From the NCBI GenBank assembly GCA_028023455.1, contig JAQFVV010012573.1, positions 1,298,815 to 1,362,814 on the forward strand: DNA of 64,000 nucleotides, read 5' to 3'. Below the pieces are notes generated by a model. The model was not told where the DNA came from. It was given only the letters and a program-made list of their open reading frames with translations, and made no database searches. A program made the translations under genes and the position numbers. Shown piece by piece: positions 30,794 to 40,668 of the stretch; positions within the stretch are counted from its first letter, which is position 1, and each line of letters begins with the position of its first letter. This DNA is from Epiperipatus broadwayi. Its lineage: Eukaryota; Onychophora; Udeonychophora; Euonychophora; Peripatidae.

Positions 30794-31798
30794 ATGAAAA
30801 CCAGATCAAAATCAAAAAAAATGATGAATACAGAAAGCATAGAGGATCCTCCTGAGAAAGAAGATAACCAAAAATGGGATAAACAAAGAGAAGAATATAA
30901 CCAAAAATGGGATAAACAAAGAGAAGAAGATAACCAAAAATGGGATAAACAAAGAGAAGAAGATATCAAACAAAGAGAAGAATATAACAAGCAAGCAATA
31001 GAAGCAAACCAAAGAATAGAAAAACGAATTAAAGAAGCAGTGGAAAAACAGAATGAAAAGTTCAACCAGTTAATGAAAAAAATAACTCAGTCTAAAAAAT
31101 TGGATGAGGAAGAGACTTTGAAATTTCCAACCAAAGATATTTTAAAGGAATCACAAATTGAATATCCTATTACTGATGAAGCAAAATTTGAGATTGTTAA
31201 AAAGGAAGAAATTGAAATTACAAAGAGTGATCTTGAAATTGTCAGTCTACCTTCAGGAAAACTTCTGATTGTGGAATATACCTCTAAAATTGAAAATAAA
31301 GAAACAGTATATACAGAAGCTGAGAATGAAATTGTATCAAATACAGTAAAAGAGTTTCAAATGGATGAAAATGAATCTAATAAAGCAAAATTAAAATCTT
31401 CTGATCTTCAAGAAGATGAAAAATGTGAAAATGAACATAATCAAAATATAACAAGGGGACTGTCCAATATAGAAGAAAATGTTTCAGAAAAATTATCTGA
31501 TATATGCTATGAAATAGTAAAGGAGATAGAGAAAGAAACCATAAAATGGAAAGAAAAGTGTGTTAGTCCTCAACCATATATAAAAATTATAAACAAAAGC
31601 TTAATAAACTCAAATCAAAAATTGAGTACAGAAAAAAAATATATAAAGACAGTTATTAAAAATATAGTTGCTTACGCAGGAGAAGACACCAAAAAGGAAT
31701 CTGAAAACTCAGGATTTGTCAGTGTGAAAGAAATTAAACAACAAGAAACCTTTGCAAATACCAAAAAAAATAATTACTATGGCAGAAGAACCATTTAA
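30794..31798 (+). CDS. Gag-like coiled-coil ORF of the LTR element
   Basis: 334 codons from an ATG 379 bases into the internal region. It opens MKTRSKSKK, like many retroelement Gag N-termini. Then come three 11-residue repeats (NQKWDKQREE core, about residues 24-56) and a shorter fourth, forming a charged, hendecad-type coiled coil continuing to about residue 95 (EKRIKEAVEKQNEKFNQLMKK). The rest is Glu/Lys-rich with no zinc knuckle, capsid fold or protease motif that I can recognise. By position it is the gag gene of the element. The product might assemble with, or recruit, Gag from an autonomous partner. It ends just after a run of eight A residues (31763-31770). Confidence 0.65.
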   Translation: MKTRSKSKKMMNTESIEDPPEKEDNQKWDKQREEYNQKWDKQREEDNQKWDKQREEDIKQREEYNKQAIEANQRIEKRIKEAVEKQNEKFNQLMKKITQSKKLDEEETLKFPTKDILKESQIEYPITDEAKFEIVKKEEIEITKSDLEIVSLPSGKLLIVEYTSKIENKETVYTEAENEIVSNTVKEFQMDENESNKAKLKSSDLQEDEKCENEHNQNITRGLSNIEENVSEKLSDICYEIVKEIEKETIKWKEKCVSPQPYIKIINKSLINSNQKLSTEKKYIKTVIKNIVAYAGEDTKKESENSGFVSVKEIKQQETFANTKKNNYYGRRTI

Positions 31799-32087
31799 AA
31801 GGAAACTTTTATGTAAAAATGAAGTACCACCATGGAAGAGGAAAAGGAAAAAATTCACAGATGGTGTTCATGGTCCATATCGGACGCGTATAATTAGAAG
31901 ATCAAACAGTAACAAGGATCTCCAAAGAAAATACAGAAGTGAAGAAGCAAGACACCACAGTAATGTTAAACATGATAAATTTTCAACAAAGAGACGATCC
32001 AGAAGTATGTCGCCTCATAATACAAAAGAGGACTATAGGAGAACTGATCATGATCCTCAGTCTCCCCAAACCAGGTTGCAGTTATAA
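31779..32087 (+). CDS. Small basic RS-rich ORF of the LTR element
   Basis: 102 codons from an ATG at 31779, overlapping the end of the gag-like ORF by 20 bases in the +1 register. The product is highly basic (KRKLLCKNE, WKRKRKKF, RTRIIRRS, KRRSRSMSPH) and ends SPQTRLQL. This could be a nucleic-acid-binding, nucleocapsid-like part, but there is no CCHC. The overlap next to an A8 run suggests that it was once one reading frame with the gag-like ORF and was separated by an indel, or that a +1 shift or reinitiation is used. I do not recognise a closer family. Confidence 0.5.
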   Translation: MAEEPFKRKLLCKNEVPPWKRKRKKFTDGVHGPYRTRIIRRSNSNKDLQRKYRSEEARHHSNVKHDKFSTKRRSRSMSPHNTKEDYRRTDHDPQSPQTRLQL

Positions 32088-32663
32088 TTCAGAATAAAAT
32101 AGAGATAGCTGATGGGAAAAGTTTGTGAGTGTGGTGTAGTGATGCATGAACTTGTATTTTTCATGTTGAGATGGTGGATGATTGAGCGGAGCTGCTTGGA
32201 TGCATTGTGTTATGATGCTCCGAAGTATATGCTCAGCACTATCCAGACCTGGATGTTGTGCTCCAAGAGTAGTTCAGCAGTGCATATATATAGGTCTCAT
32301 GGATAGGCCAAATGATAGCCCCTAAGACTCACTGAAGCTGAGCAGGGTTGGCTGAGTGCCAAATTGTTTTTTTTCTCTGGCTCCTATTCTTGGTTGGATG
32401 ATACTTCTAGGTACAAGAGAGGTAGTGCTTAAAAATGAGATATTTTCTCGTGACGTCATGAGGCGGTGTGTACTGGTAGTTTGTGCTTGGCCATCTATTT
32501 GTCCCAGCATTGGAGGCTATAGTTCATGTATTCACTTTTCCAGCTCATCTTACCCATTCATCAGCATATCTAAAACCAGGCAGTACTGAGAAATAATGTG
32601 TATAGTATATGGAATGAAATCGTACTTCCAGGCGATTTCATCCCAAAATTTGGTGAGGGGTAA
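32088..32663 (+). other. Non-coding 3' internal region and polypurine tract
   Basis: No pol-like frame. Composition is less AT-rich than the LTRs. The last bases GGTGAGGGGTAA (32652-32663) directly precede the 3' LTR and are the likely plus-strand primer. Confidence 0.65.
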
Positions 32664-33459
32664 TGAAACAGATATCCTGTTCCTCATATAAATATTCAAA
32701 AGACCCCCCCCATTCAAAAATGTCTAGCGTGATTCAGTCTAATTGGGAATGCAATAAAGCTGTGATTTGTTTAAAAAAAATCATATTTTTAATTTTGTGA
32801 TTGATGGATTTGAATAAAATGTTATGTCATCTTATTTTTTTTTATCTGTCTCAATAAAAAGAAAAGAAATTAATTATCCAATCATTAAAAAGAAAAAAAA
32901 AGATACTTGAGTTAAACTGAGGCAGTATTCAAATCAGGCACGTCGTCGGAAGAAAAGAACTTTTTTTTTCTCTCGTCTTACACAGAGAGGCAGAACATAT
33001 TAAATTTTTTTTTTAAAAAAGAAAAAAGTGTATTACTTAATTCTTTTGACATATTAAAATATAATTTTAACAAAACGTGAAAATGCAAAAAGAAAGCTTT
33101 GCTAGAGGAATTGTAGTGACAATGGAGTAAATTAGCGGCTTCACTCTCTCCACGCTATGCCATGACTTTCCATAAATGAAATAACCCGCCTTCTTTTGAG
33201 TAAACTAGACTGCAAAACTGGAAGGTAATTTTGTTTAATAAAATATTAAAACATCTTTATCATACGTTATAAAGTGAAGTTATGAAATAATTACGTAGAA
33301 TTTATTTTGTAAAATATTAGAACATGTTTATCATACGTTATAAAATGAAGTTATGAAATGGTTATACGCAAATTTATTTATAAAAATATTTGAACATATT
33401 TACTATATGGACTAGAAATGCTTTAATTGCATATTACTTCTATCTGGGTAATATAACAG

Positions 33460-33715
33460 AGCTTATGTGTATGAATATACTTTTATATTTGACTAAATTA
33501 GAAATGCTTTAATTACTAAGTGATAAATGCTCCACAAGCCAAACAGAGTTTATGTATATGAATATACTTTTATATTTGACTAAATTAGAAATACTTTAAT
33601 TACTAAATGATAAATGCTCCACAAGCCAAACAGAATTTATGTATATGAATATACTTTTATATTTGACTAAATTATAAATGCTTCAATTACCAAATGATAA
33701 ATGCTCCACAAACCA
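33460..33715. repeat. LTR minisatellite 1, right copy
   Basis: Three copies of GAATATACTTTTATATTTGA-containing units; the 5' LTR has four. Confidence 0.75.
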
Positions 33716-33965
33716 AGAATTGCTGAGCTTAAATGTTTACCAATCAATAATAATTCATAAAATAATGAAATACTGTATAAATCATAAATGCTTGACTGTT
33801 CCCAAGCTTCTTCTCAAAAATGAATTCAAAATGAATTATTGTATAAACCATAAATGCTTGACTGCTTCTAAGGTTTTTTCCCTTAAATGAATTCAAAATG
33901 AATTATTGCATAAACCATAAATGCTTGACTGCTTCTAAGGTTCTTCTCTTAAATGAATTCAAAAT

Positions 33966-34412
33966 GAATTAGAATATTCCCAAGCTTCTTCTCATAAATG
34001 GATTCAAAATGAACTATTGTTGAATTAGAATATTCCCAAGCTTCTTCTCATAAATGGATTCAAAATGAACTATTGTTGAATTAGAATATTCCCAAGCTTC
34101 TTCTCATAAATGGATTCAAAATGAACTATTGTTGAATTAGAATATTCCCAAGCTTCTTCTCATAAATGGATTCAAAATGAACTATTGTTGAATTAGAATA
34201 TTCCCAAGCTTCTTCTCATAAATGGATTCAAAATGAACTATTGTTGAATTAGAATATTTCCAAGCTTCTTCTCATAAATGAATTCAAAATGAACTATTGT
34301 TGAATTAGAATATTTCCAAACTTCTTCTCATAAAGGAATTCAAAAATGAACTATTGTTGAATTAGACTGTTTCCAAACGTCTTCTCATAAATGAACTTGT
34401 AAATGAACTATT
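33966..34412. repeat. LTR minisatellite 2, 56-bp unit, 8 copies
   Basis: Units start near 33966, 34022, 34078, 34134, 34190, 34246, 34302 and 34359, one more than in the 5' LTR. Confidence 0.9.
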
Positions 34413-34861
34413 GATAAAAAAAAAGAACTGCTTCTAGCTCTTTCATAAGTAAAATGAAAATGAGTTGTCATGTGGATAGAAATGAACTTCGTTAGAAATT
34501 GCAAATTAATTGTTATTTAATAAATTTTTTTTTTGTTACTAAAAATTAAATTGGTTATCCAGTTATCCAATTCTGTTTTGTTTTATTGCATCACTCATCA
34601 GTTATAGCACTGGTTCATGAGAATCTCATGCCTTCTGAGCTACGTCTGACATAACTAGACCTACCCAAATCAGGTTGTAGTGAGACGGAACTCTAATGGC
34701 GCTTTTTGGGAAACCAAACATAGAAATATTTAGATGTTTCCAGTCTCTATGGTACTACATCCTCTGATGAGCAGGAAATATTGTTGTAGGAGGCATTAAC
34801 ATCTGCATTAGGAATGTCAATTGATAGTTCCTTCCTACAGCATGCTCATCAGAAAATTGTT

Positions 34862-34886
34862 ACAACCGACGTAATAAAAGGGTTGT
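34862..34886 (+). terminator. Poly(A) signal in a hairpin loop, 3' LTR
   Basis: Same ACAACC/GGTTGT stem with AATAAA (34873-34878) in the loop, 25 bases before the LTR end. This copy would direct 3' processing of the genomic RNA. Confidence 0.5.
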
Positions 34887-34903
34887 ATGGGGGTCCGGTT
34901 ACA

Positions 34904-35541
34904 ATATATATATATATGGATATACATACATACATATATATTAGCTTATATATAAAAAATGGATCACTGTATTATGTTGGTATACTATTATATTCCATAT
35001 AGAACATGATAAAATATATATATATATATATATAATATTTTTCTGTTTAAGCATAATAAAAATTTTATTCAACCAGTACAATATTGATTAGTTATTGAAT
35101 CATTGCTAGAGTCATTCGTCGACACTACATCATCTGTTTTGTGCATAAGAATGCTTCTATATGGTTCTACACCATTTTCAATCATAGGACTGATCTATTT
35201 ATATTTATTACTCTTTAAATATTTATATCATTTACTCAATTATTCCTAGTCTAGCCCAATTTGGAACTTCTTTATATACATTAGATGACACTGTTATATG
35301 TATAAGTAAACTGTATAACAGGTTGAGAATGGAATGTAAAATCAATATAATTACTGTTCTTAAATTTCAAAATAATACTTTAATAAAATAATAAATAACA
35401 AAGTAACAAAGAAATTTGAAGTATAAAACAAAAAATTAGATATGTATTTTTATACAAATGCATATATCACACTTATATATATAAATCAGCCATATGCAGT
35501 GCTTATATACATATGTCTCTGACATTTTATATTGTTTAGTA

Positions 35542-35576
<35 letters not shown>
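34904..35576. other. AT-rich spacer between LTR element and RTE copy 2
   Basis: Several (AT)n tracts at about 34904-34915, 35013-35032 and 35548-35574. No gene recognised. Confidence 0.6.
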
Positions 35577-35578
<2 letters not shown>

Positions 35579-35901
35579 TGCAGAAAGGAGTTTGCTATTA
35601 ACTGAAAGGAGACCCTTTGATTCCTCTTGGAGGCCTTAAAGGAACCGAGCAGGGCAAATTCCTAATGTCCACTCCATACGTTCTTGTCATTGCAGCTGTT
35701 ATTACTATGTGATTATTCATATAGTATACGAACATGGATGGGCTGCTCACCAACACGCATTAGCCAGTGTGGTGAGTTTATTGGCTTTTTACCTCTGAGT
35801 TTAAGATCAAGAAACACCATGGTCTTTCTTCTCAGTGCCTGATAAGGCAGAATGAATGTTTGTGTAAATGATAAATATTTTTTCAATACATATATACAAT
35901 T

Positions 35902-38562
35902 ATGACAGACAAAAATAAAGCATGGCCCTTATTCCCAGGAGGCTGTAAAGTCACCAACCAAGGCAGCGGTTGGTGGCCGAAGGCGGAGGGTGCTAAGAAT
36001 CCCCTGATTGCGGACCCAGGCTGCCATTTGATGACGACTTTTTATTTAGGTACTTACAACTGCAGATCACTTTCAAGTGAAGGAAGATTGCAAGAATTAG
36101 AAGAAGAACTGTCTTATATTAAATGGGACATTATTGGACTTTGTGAAGTTAGAAGAAAAAAGGAAGAAACAATTGATTTAAAAAGTGGACATATACTCTA
36201 TTATAAAGGCACACATATTGGAAATACAAGTGGAGTAGGATTCATTATAAATAAAAAGTGGAAGAACAATATTGTGGAGATTGATGGTGTATCGGACAGA
36301 GTGGCAAGATTAGTTATACAACTTAATAGCAGATACCAAATGCAGATAATTCAGGTTTATGCCCCAACAAGTTCTCATAGTGATGAAGTAGTAGAAGATT
36401 TTTATATGGATGTACAAAAGGCTTTTGATCAGAGTAAACAACATTTTAAAATTGTTATGGGAGACTTTAATGCTAGAATTGGTAGACAAATGAAAGATGA
36501 AATTGCTGTAGGTAATTTTGGTTATGGTAATAGAAATGAGAGAGGACATAGACTTGTGGAGTTTGCAGAAAAAGAAAAACTTTATATTATGAATTCATTT
36601 TTTGAGAAAAATGTTAAAAGGAAATGGACATGGAAGCATCCAAATGAAGGTACAGCAGAATTGGATTATATTTTGACTAACAGAAAATACATATTTCAAG
36701 ATTGTAATGTTCTTAATAAATTTAACACAGGAAGTGATCATCGATTAGTAAGGTGTAAGTTACGTGTTAATGTAAAACTAGAGAGACAAAAATTATTAAG
36801 AAAAACAATATTTACAGTTGATATTCCTAATCTTCAGAAACATTCTAATGAATTTAAATTAGAACTTACAAATAGGTTTCAAGTGTTAGGAGATTTTGAA
36901 CATGATTCAGATTTGAATGAAATTAATATGAAAATAACTGATACACTTTTAAAAACTGCAACAAACATAGCTGGTAGAAAAAAGCAGCAATTGACTAATA
37001 AAATTTCTACTGAGACTAGAGAATTTATGAAGAAAAGAAGGAATATGAAGATATACAAAAATGATGTATTAAAAAGAATTGAATATCTTGAATTTTGTAA
37101 AATGGTACGGAAAAGAGTTGAAAATGATATAAGAAAGTATAACTGTGAAATAGCAAGGAAAGCTGTAGAAGAAAATAAAAGTCTCAAGAATGTTAAACAA
37201 CATTTTGGTATTGGTAAGAAATTTATATCTGCAATAAGAAAAAAAGATGGAATTATTACTAAAAAGAGAGATGACATCATGAAATTGGTAGAAGATTTTT
37301 ATCAAGAATTATATAGTAATAAAGAACAAGTACCTCCTATATCTATTACATCTTCCGAATTGCCCAGAATTTTAAATGAAGAAGTGAGACATGCAATTAA
37401 GTGTATGAAGAAAGGAAAGGCTCCAGGAAATGATGGAATTATAATTGATATATTAAAAGAAGCAGGTGAAGAAATAGAAACAATTTTAGCAAAGTTATAT
37501 ACCAAATGTCTAAATGATAAAGATGTACCGGAAGATTGGAAGAATGCAGTAATAATATTAATATTTAAAAAAGGTGATAAAGAAGATATTAGAAATTACA
37601 GACCTATCAGCCTTTTATCAGTTTTATATAAAAATTTTACCAAGATAATTACAACTCGTCTACAGAGAACTTTGGATTTCCACCAACCAAGAGAACAAGC
37701 TGGATTTAAAAGTGGTTTTAGTACAATAGATCATATCCAGGTATTGAGAGAAGTCATAGAAAGGACAAATGAATATGAGTTGTCATTATGTTTTGGATTT
37801 GTAGATTATGAAAAGGCATTCGATTCTATACACATTTCTTCAGTGATTAAAGCATTGGATCATCAAGGTATAGATCCAGGATATTGTCATATTTTAAAGA
37901 ATATTTATAAAAATGCAACAGCAACAATTAGATTACATAATGATACTGGAAAAATCAACATTGAGAAAGGTGTAAGACAAGGTGACTCCATATCTCCAAA
38001 ACTCTTTACAGCAGTGCTGCAAGAAGTATTTTGTGGATTAAAATGGAAAACTAAAGGAGTGAAAGTAAATGGAGAGTATTTAAGTCATTTAGATTTTGCA
38101 GATGATGTAGTTGTTTTTGCAAATAATGCTTCAGAGCTGCAGGAAATGTTGCAGGAGTTAGCAGATGAAAGTAGAAAAGTAGGACTAAAGATAAATGTTA
38201 AAAAGACTAAAGTAATGTTTAATCGATTTGCTCAAAATATGAAAATAAAGATTGATTATGAAGAATTAGAAGAAGTTAACAGTTACAAATACCTTGGTCA
38301 GATTATTAATACAGATGGAAACATAATGGAGGAAATTAATCATAGAATTAAACTTGGTTGGAGTGCTTTTGGTAGAAATAACTTGATACTAAAAGGAAAT
38401 ATGCCTATGTGTTTGAAAAGGATGGTTTTTAACAAATGTGTTTTACCAGTTCTTACTTATGGATCTGAGACTTGGACACTTAATAGAAGAGCAATACAGA
38501 GACTTCAGACCCCTCAAAGGAGTATGGAGAGATGTATGTTGGGAGTAACAAGAAGAGATTGA
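35902..38562 (+). CDS. RTE polyprotein: endonuclease and reverse transcriptase (copy 2)
   Basis: 886 codons. Residues 46-290 are the apurinic-type endonuclease: N53 (TYN), E82 (LCE), Y153 (VYAP), D188 and N190 (GDFN), D255 (LDYI), D279/H280 (SDH). Residues about 500-790 are the reverse transcriptase: GKAPGNDG (505-512), RNYRPIS (564-570), QAGFKSGFS, VDYEKAFDS with D635, RQGDSISP (692-699) and FADD with D734/D735, all intact. The product makes the target nick and copies the element RNA. The frame is continuous through the RT and stops at a TGA (38560-38562) where copy 1 has CGA, a CpG-type transition. The first 45 residues carry a Trp/Cys-rich leader (WPLFPGGCKV, GSGWWPKAEG) that I do not recognise. 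Confidence 0.93.
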   Translation: MTDKNKAWPLFPGGCKVTNQGSGWWPKAEGAKNPLIADPGCHLMTTFYLGTYNCRSLSSEGRLQELEEELSYIKWDIIGLCEVRRKKEETIDLKSGHILYYKGTHIGNTSGVGFIINKKWKNNIVEIDGVSDRVARLVIQLNSRYQMQIIQVYAPTSSHSDEVVEDFYMDVQKAFDQSKQHFKIVMGDFNARIGRQMKDEIAVGNFGYGNRNERGHRLVEFAEKEKLYIMNSFFEKNVKRKWTWKHPNEGTAELDYILTNRKYIFQDCNVLNKFNTGSDHRLVRCKLRVNVKLERQKLLRKTIFTVDIPNLQKHSNEFKLELTNRFQVLGDFEHDSDLNEINMKITDTLLKTATNIAGRKKQQLTNKISTETREFMKKRRNMKIYKNDVLKRIEYLEFCKMVRKRVENDIRKYNCEIARKAVEENKSLKNVKQHFGIGKKFISAIRKKDGIITKKRDDIMKLVEDFYQELYSNKEQVPPISITSSELPRILNEEVRHAIKCMKKGKAPGNDGIIIDILKEAGEEIETILAKLYTKCLNDKDVPEDWKNAVIILIFKKGDKEDIRNYRPISLLSVLYKNFTKIITTRLQRTLDFHQPREQAGFKSGFSTIDHIQVLREVIERTNEYELSLCFGFVDYEKAFDSIHISSVIKALDHQGIDPGYCHILKNIYKNATATIRLHNDTGKINIEKGVRQGDSISPKLFTAVLQEVFCGLKWKTKGVKVNGEYLSHLDFADDVVVFANNASELQEMLQELADESRKVGLKINVKKTKVMFNRFAQNMKIKIDYEELEEVNSYKYLGQIINTDGNIMEEINHRIKLGWSAFGRNNLILKGNMPMCLKRMVFNKCVLPVLTYGSETWTLNRRAIQRLQTPQRSMERCMLGVTRRD

Positions 38563-38859
38563 AAACGCAATGTATGGGTAAGACAACAAACAGGTGTTAC
38601 TGACCTTATTGAAAAAATTAAAAGATTGAAATGGAGTTGGGCTGGACATATTGCTAGAAGAGATGATAATAGATGGACAATTGAAATTTTAAACTGGATT
38701 CCAAGAGATTGTAAAAGACCCAGAAAGAGACCACATGTGAGATGGATGGATGAAATAAGAAAATGTGCAGGGGTGTTGTGAAGAAGAGAAGCTAAAGATC
38801 GGAGAAGATGGATTAAACTTGGAGAGACCTTCATTCTGCAGTGGATTGATAATTGTTGA
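38563..38859 (+). pseudogene. RTE C-terminal tail beyond the premature stop (copy 2)
   Basis: The same reading frame stays open after the TGA at 38560 except for one more TGA (38779-38781, Trp in copy 1) and ends at 38859, where copy 1 also ends. It encodes the typical RTE tail: LKWSWAGHIARRDDNRW, NWIPRDCKRPRKRPHVRW, ETFILQWID. If either stop matters, the copy lacks the last ~100 residues. Confidence 0.8.
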
Positions 38860-38870
38860 TGATGATGATA

Positions 38871-40668
38871 TATATATAAATTAATACTAATGAATGTACA
38901 AGTTAATTCTTCTATTATCAGTTAGAGTATTAAAAATTCTAATTAGCTATAACTATTGAAGACTTTAAAATTTAACTTAAGTCAATCTGGTTAATATAAT
39001 CTTATGATATTACCTTTAATATTTACACTTTCATTTTTATTTTCACCATGTACTGTCTAATTTTAAGAAATATACTTTTTGCAGTGTTTACATAACTTTC
39101 TCCTTGTGATATCAAATTCCCGCCCCTCTCCTATCCAAGTGCTTTTTTTTTTTTTTCAATTGTACTTCTAAATCAGTAGATTACTAAATTTTAATTTTCA
39201 TGGATTTAATTTTTTTCATAACGCTAATTTTATATTAATATTTTTGCTAAATTTTATTTTTATATGAACTTTTTAATACTTGGACCATTGATTCAGGGGC
39301 ATATTTTATCTTGCAGGACAGACAGACAGTAGTGTATTTTTTTTAGATTCTATAATTGTACTACAGCATAAGCATTTATATTTTCAGACAGTAACAACAA
39401 TTCAATTAAGACTTGTAAATTAGCATATACCTTTATAGCATATACACTTTCAGTGAAAATTTACACAGTGCCAATTGGAAAATAAAAATACTAACTTCTT
39501 TATTTTGTAATCACTTTTGCTAATGTTTTGGAGAAGTTATATATTTTATACCGTCAATGCAGTCTCTTTTTCTCTCTGGCAATTAATTTCTCTGGTGGTA
39601 TTAATAACTGAATCTCATTCTCTATTGTTTCAACTGTAATTGGGTGACGTTTTTAATTCATGATTTATCTGTATTCTTCACATATGACAATTTGAGTTGT
39701 CTGAAATTGAAAAACAATATTATATATTTTTCTTAAATATCTTGGTTTGTTTACCCAATGATGATGTGTTTTTGATTTTGATCAATCCTTAATTAATGAT
39801 CGATTTAATTAATAAATTGGACACAAACGAAAACAACTTAATTGCAATTAAATTTCTTTTTTATCTTTGAATAATATATGAGCTTATAAAATTGAAGCTT
39901 AACTAGTCTTTATATAAATTAGTTATTAAAATACAAAAAGAATTAATTCATTTTACAAATAAAATAAAAATCATTTCACATTATCAACTTTCCACGTATG
40001 TATTAATTTCAGTAATATTTAATTATCAAATAACTGAATTTGAGATAAGAAAAATAAATACATTATGTTTTTATTTAGTTATTGATGATTTGATCTCCAT
40101 TCATAGGCATTTGGAGTTCTATTCTTTGCTTCATAGCATTTTCAAATTTATCATTACAATAAAAAAGTAGGAATGATTAAAAATTATATTATAAAATATC
40201 AAATTTTACAGCAAATTAATCTGTTTTTTTTTTTTTTTTAAAAGATTGAAAATATTAAAGGGTGAATATAACTTAAGCAATTTAGAACTAAATGAAGAGG
40301 CATTAATGGAATTTTAAAATTCCTTTCATAAAGAAATCTTAACAAATAAAGTCAACATAAAGATTCAATGGACAAAACTAAAAACATATCCAATCTTAAT
40401 GTATTTGGATAAAGTTTTGGTTGAGATTGAAACATATGAAAAACTTGATAATCTTATGCTCATTTACATACTTGTTATATACCAACCTTTCAGCTATCAG
40501 TAACAGTTGAATACATTTAAAAAATTTCAATACAGTTTGCATTTTTCTAAAAAACTTTTAATCATTAATATTAGATTTTAGAAATAGTCCAACACATAAC
40601 TGCAAGAAAAATTCCATCATCAAAAATTTTCAAACACCTCTTAACATATATGCATAATGACAAATGTG
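38871..40668. other. AT-rich non-coding stretch
   Basis: No ORF with a motif and no repeat relation seen, apart from poly-A/T runs. Confidence 0.55.

Larger units (their letters stand above)
28169..34903 (+). mobile_element. Non-autonomous LTR retrotransposon with 2.24-kb LTRs (LARD-like)
   Basis: Two nearly identical direct repeats (28169-30415, 32664-34903) begin TGAAACAG and end GGTTACA, so they have the TG...CA ends of LTRs. Two bases after the left LTR lies TGGCGCCCAATGTGGGGCTC, complementary except at one position to the 3' end of animal tRNA-Lys(CUU), so a primer-binding site. Just before the right LTR is a purine stretch (GGTGAGGGGTAA). The internal 2248 bases hold gag-like ORFs but no protease, RT, RNase H or integrase, so it must use enzymes from another element. 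Flanking (AT)n allows a 4-6-bp target duplication but hides its length. Few differences between LTRs mean a young insertion. Plant LARDs are the nearest structural parallel. Confidence 0.85.
32664..34903 (+). repeat. 3' LTR
   Basis: 2240 bases with the same ends as the 5' LTR. It differs from the 5' copy by a handful of substitutions, homopolymer lengths, one unit fewer of minisatellite 1 and one unit more of minisatellite 2. Confidence 0.85.
35577..38870 (+). mobile_element. RTE-type non-LTR retrotransposon, copy 2 (best preserved)
   Basis: Begins at GGCTGCAGAAAGG right after an (AT)n tract; copy 3 has the same 5' words (CTGCAGAAA), so this is probably the true 5' end. 5' UTR of about 325 bases, one ORF, and a 3' end in (GAT)n followed by (AT)n. 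Very similar to copy 1. The flanking AT tracts hide any target duplication. Confidence 0.9.
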
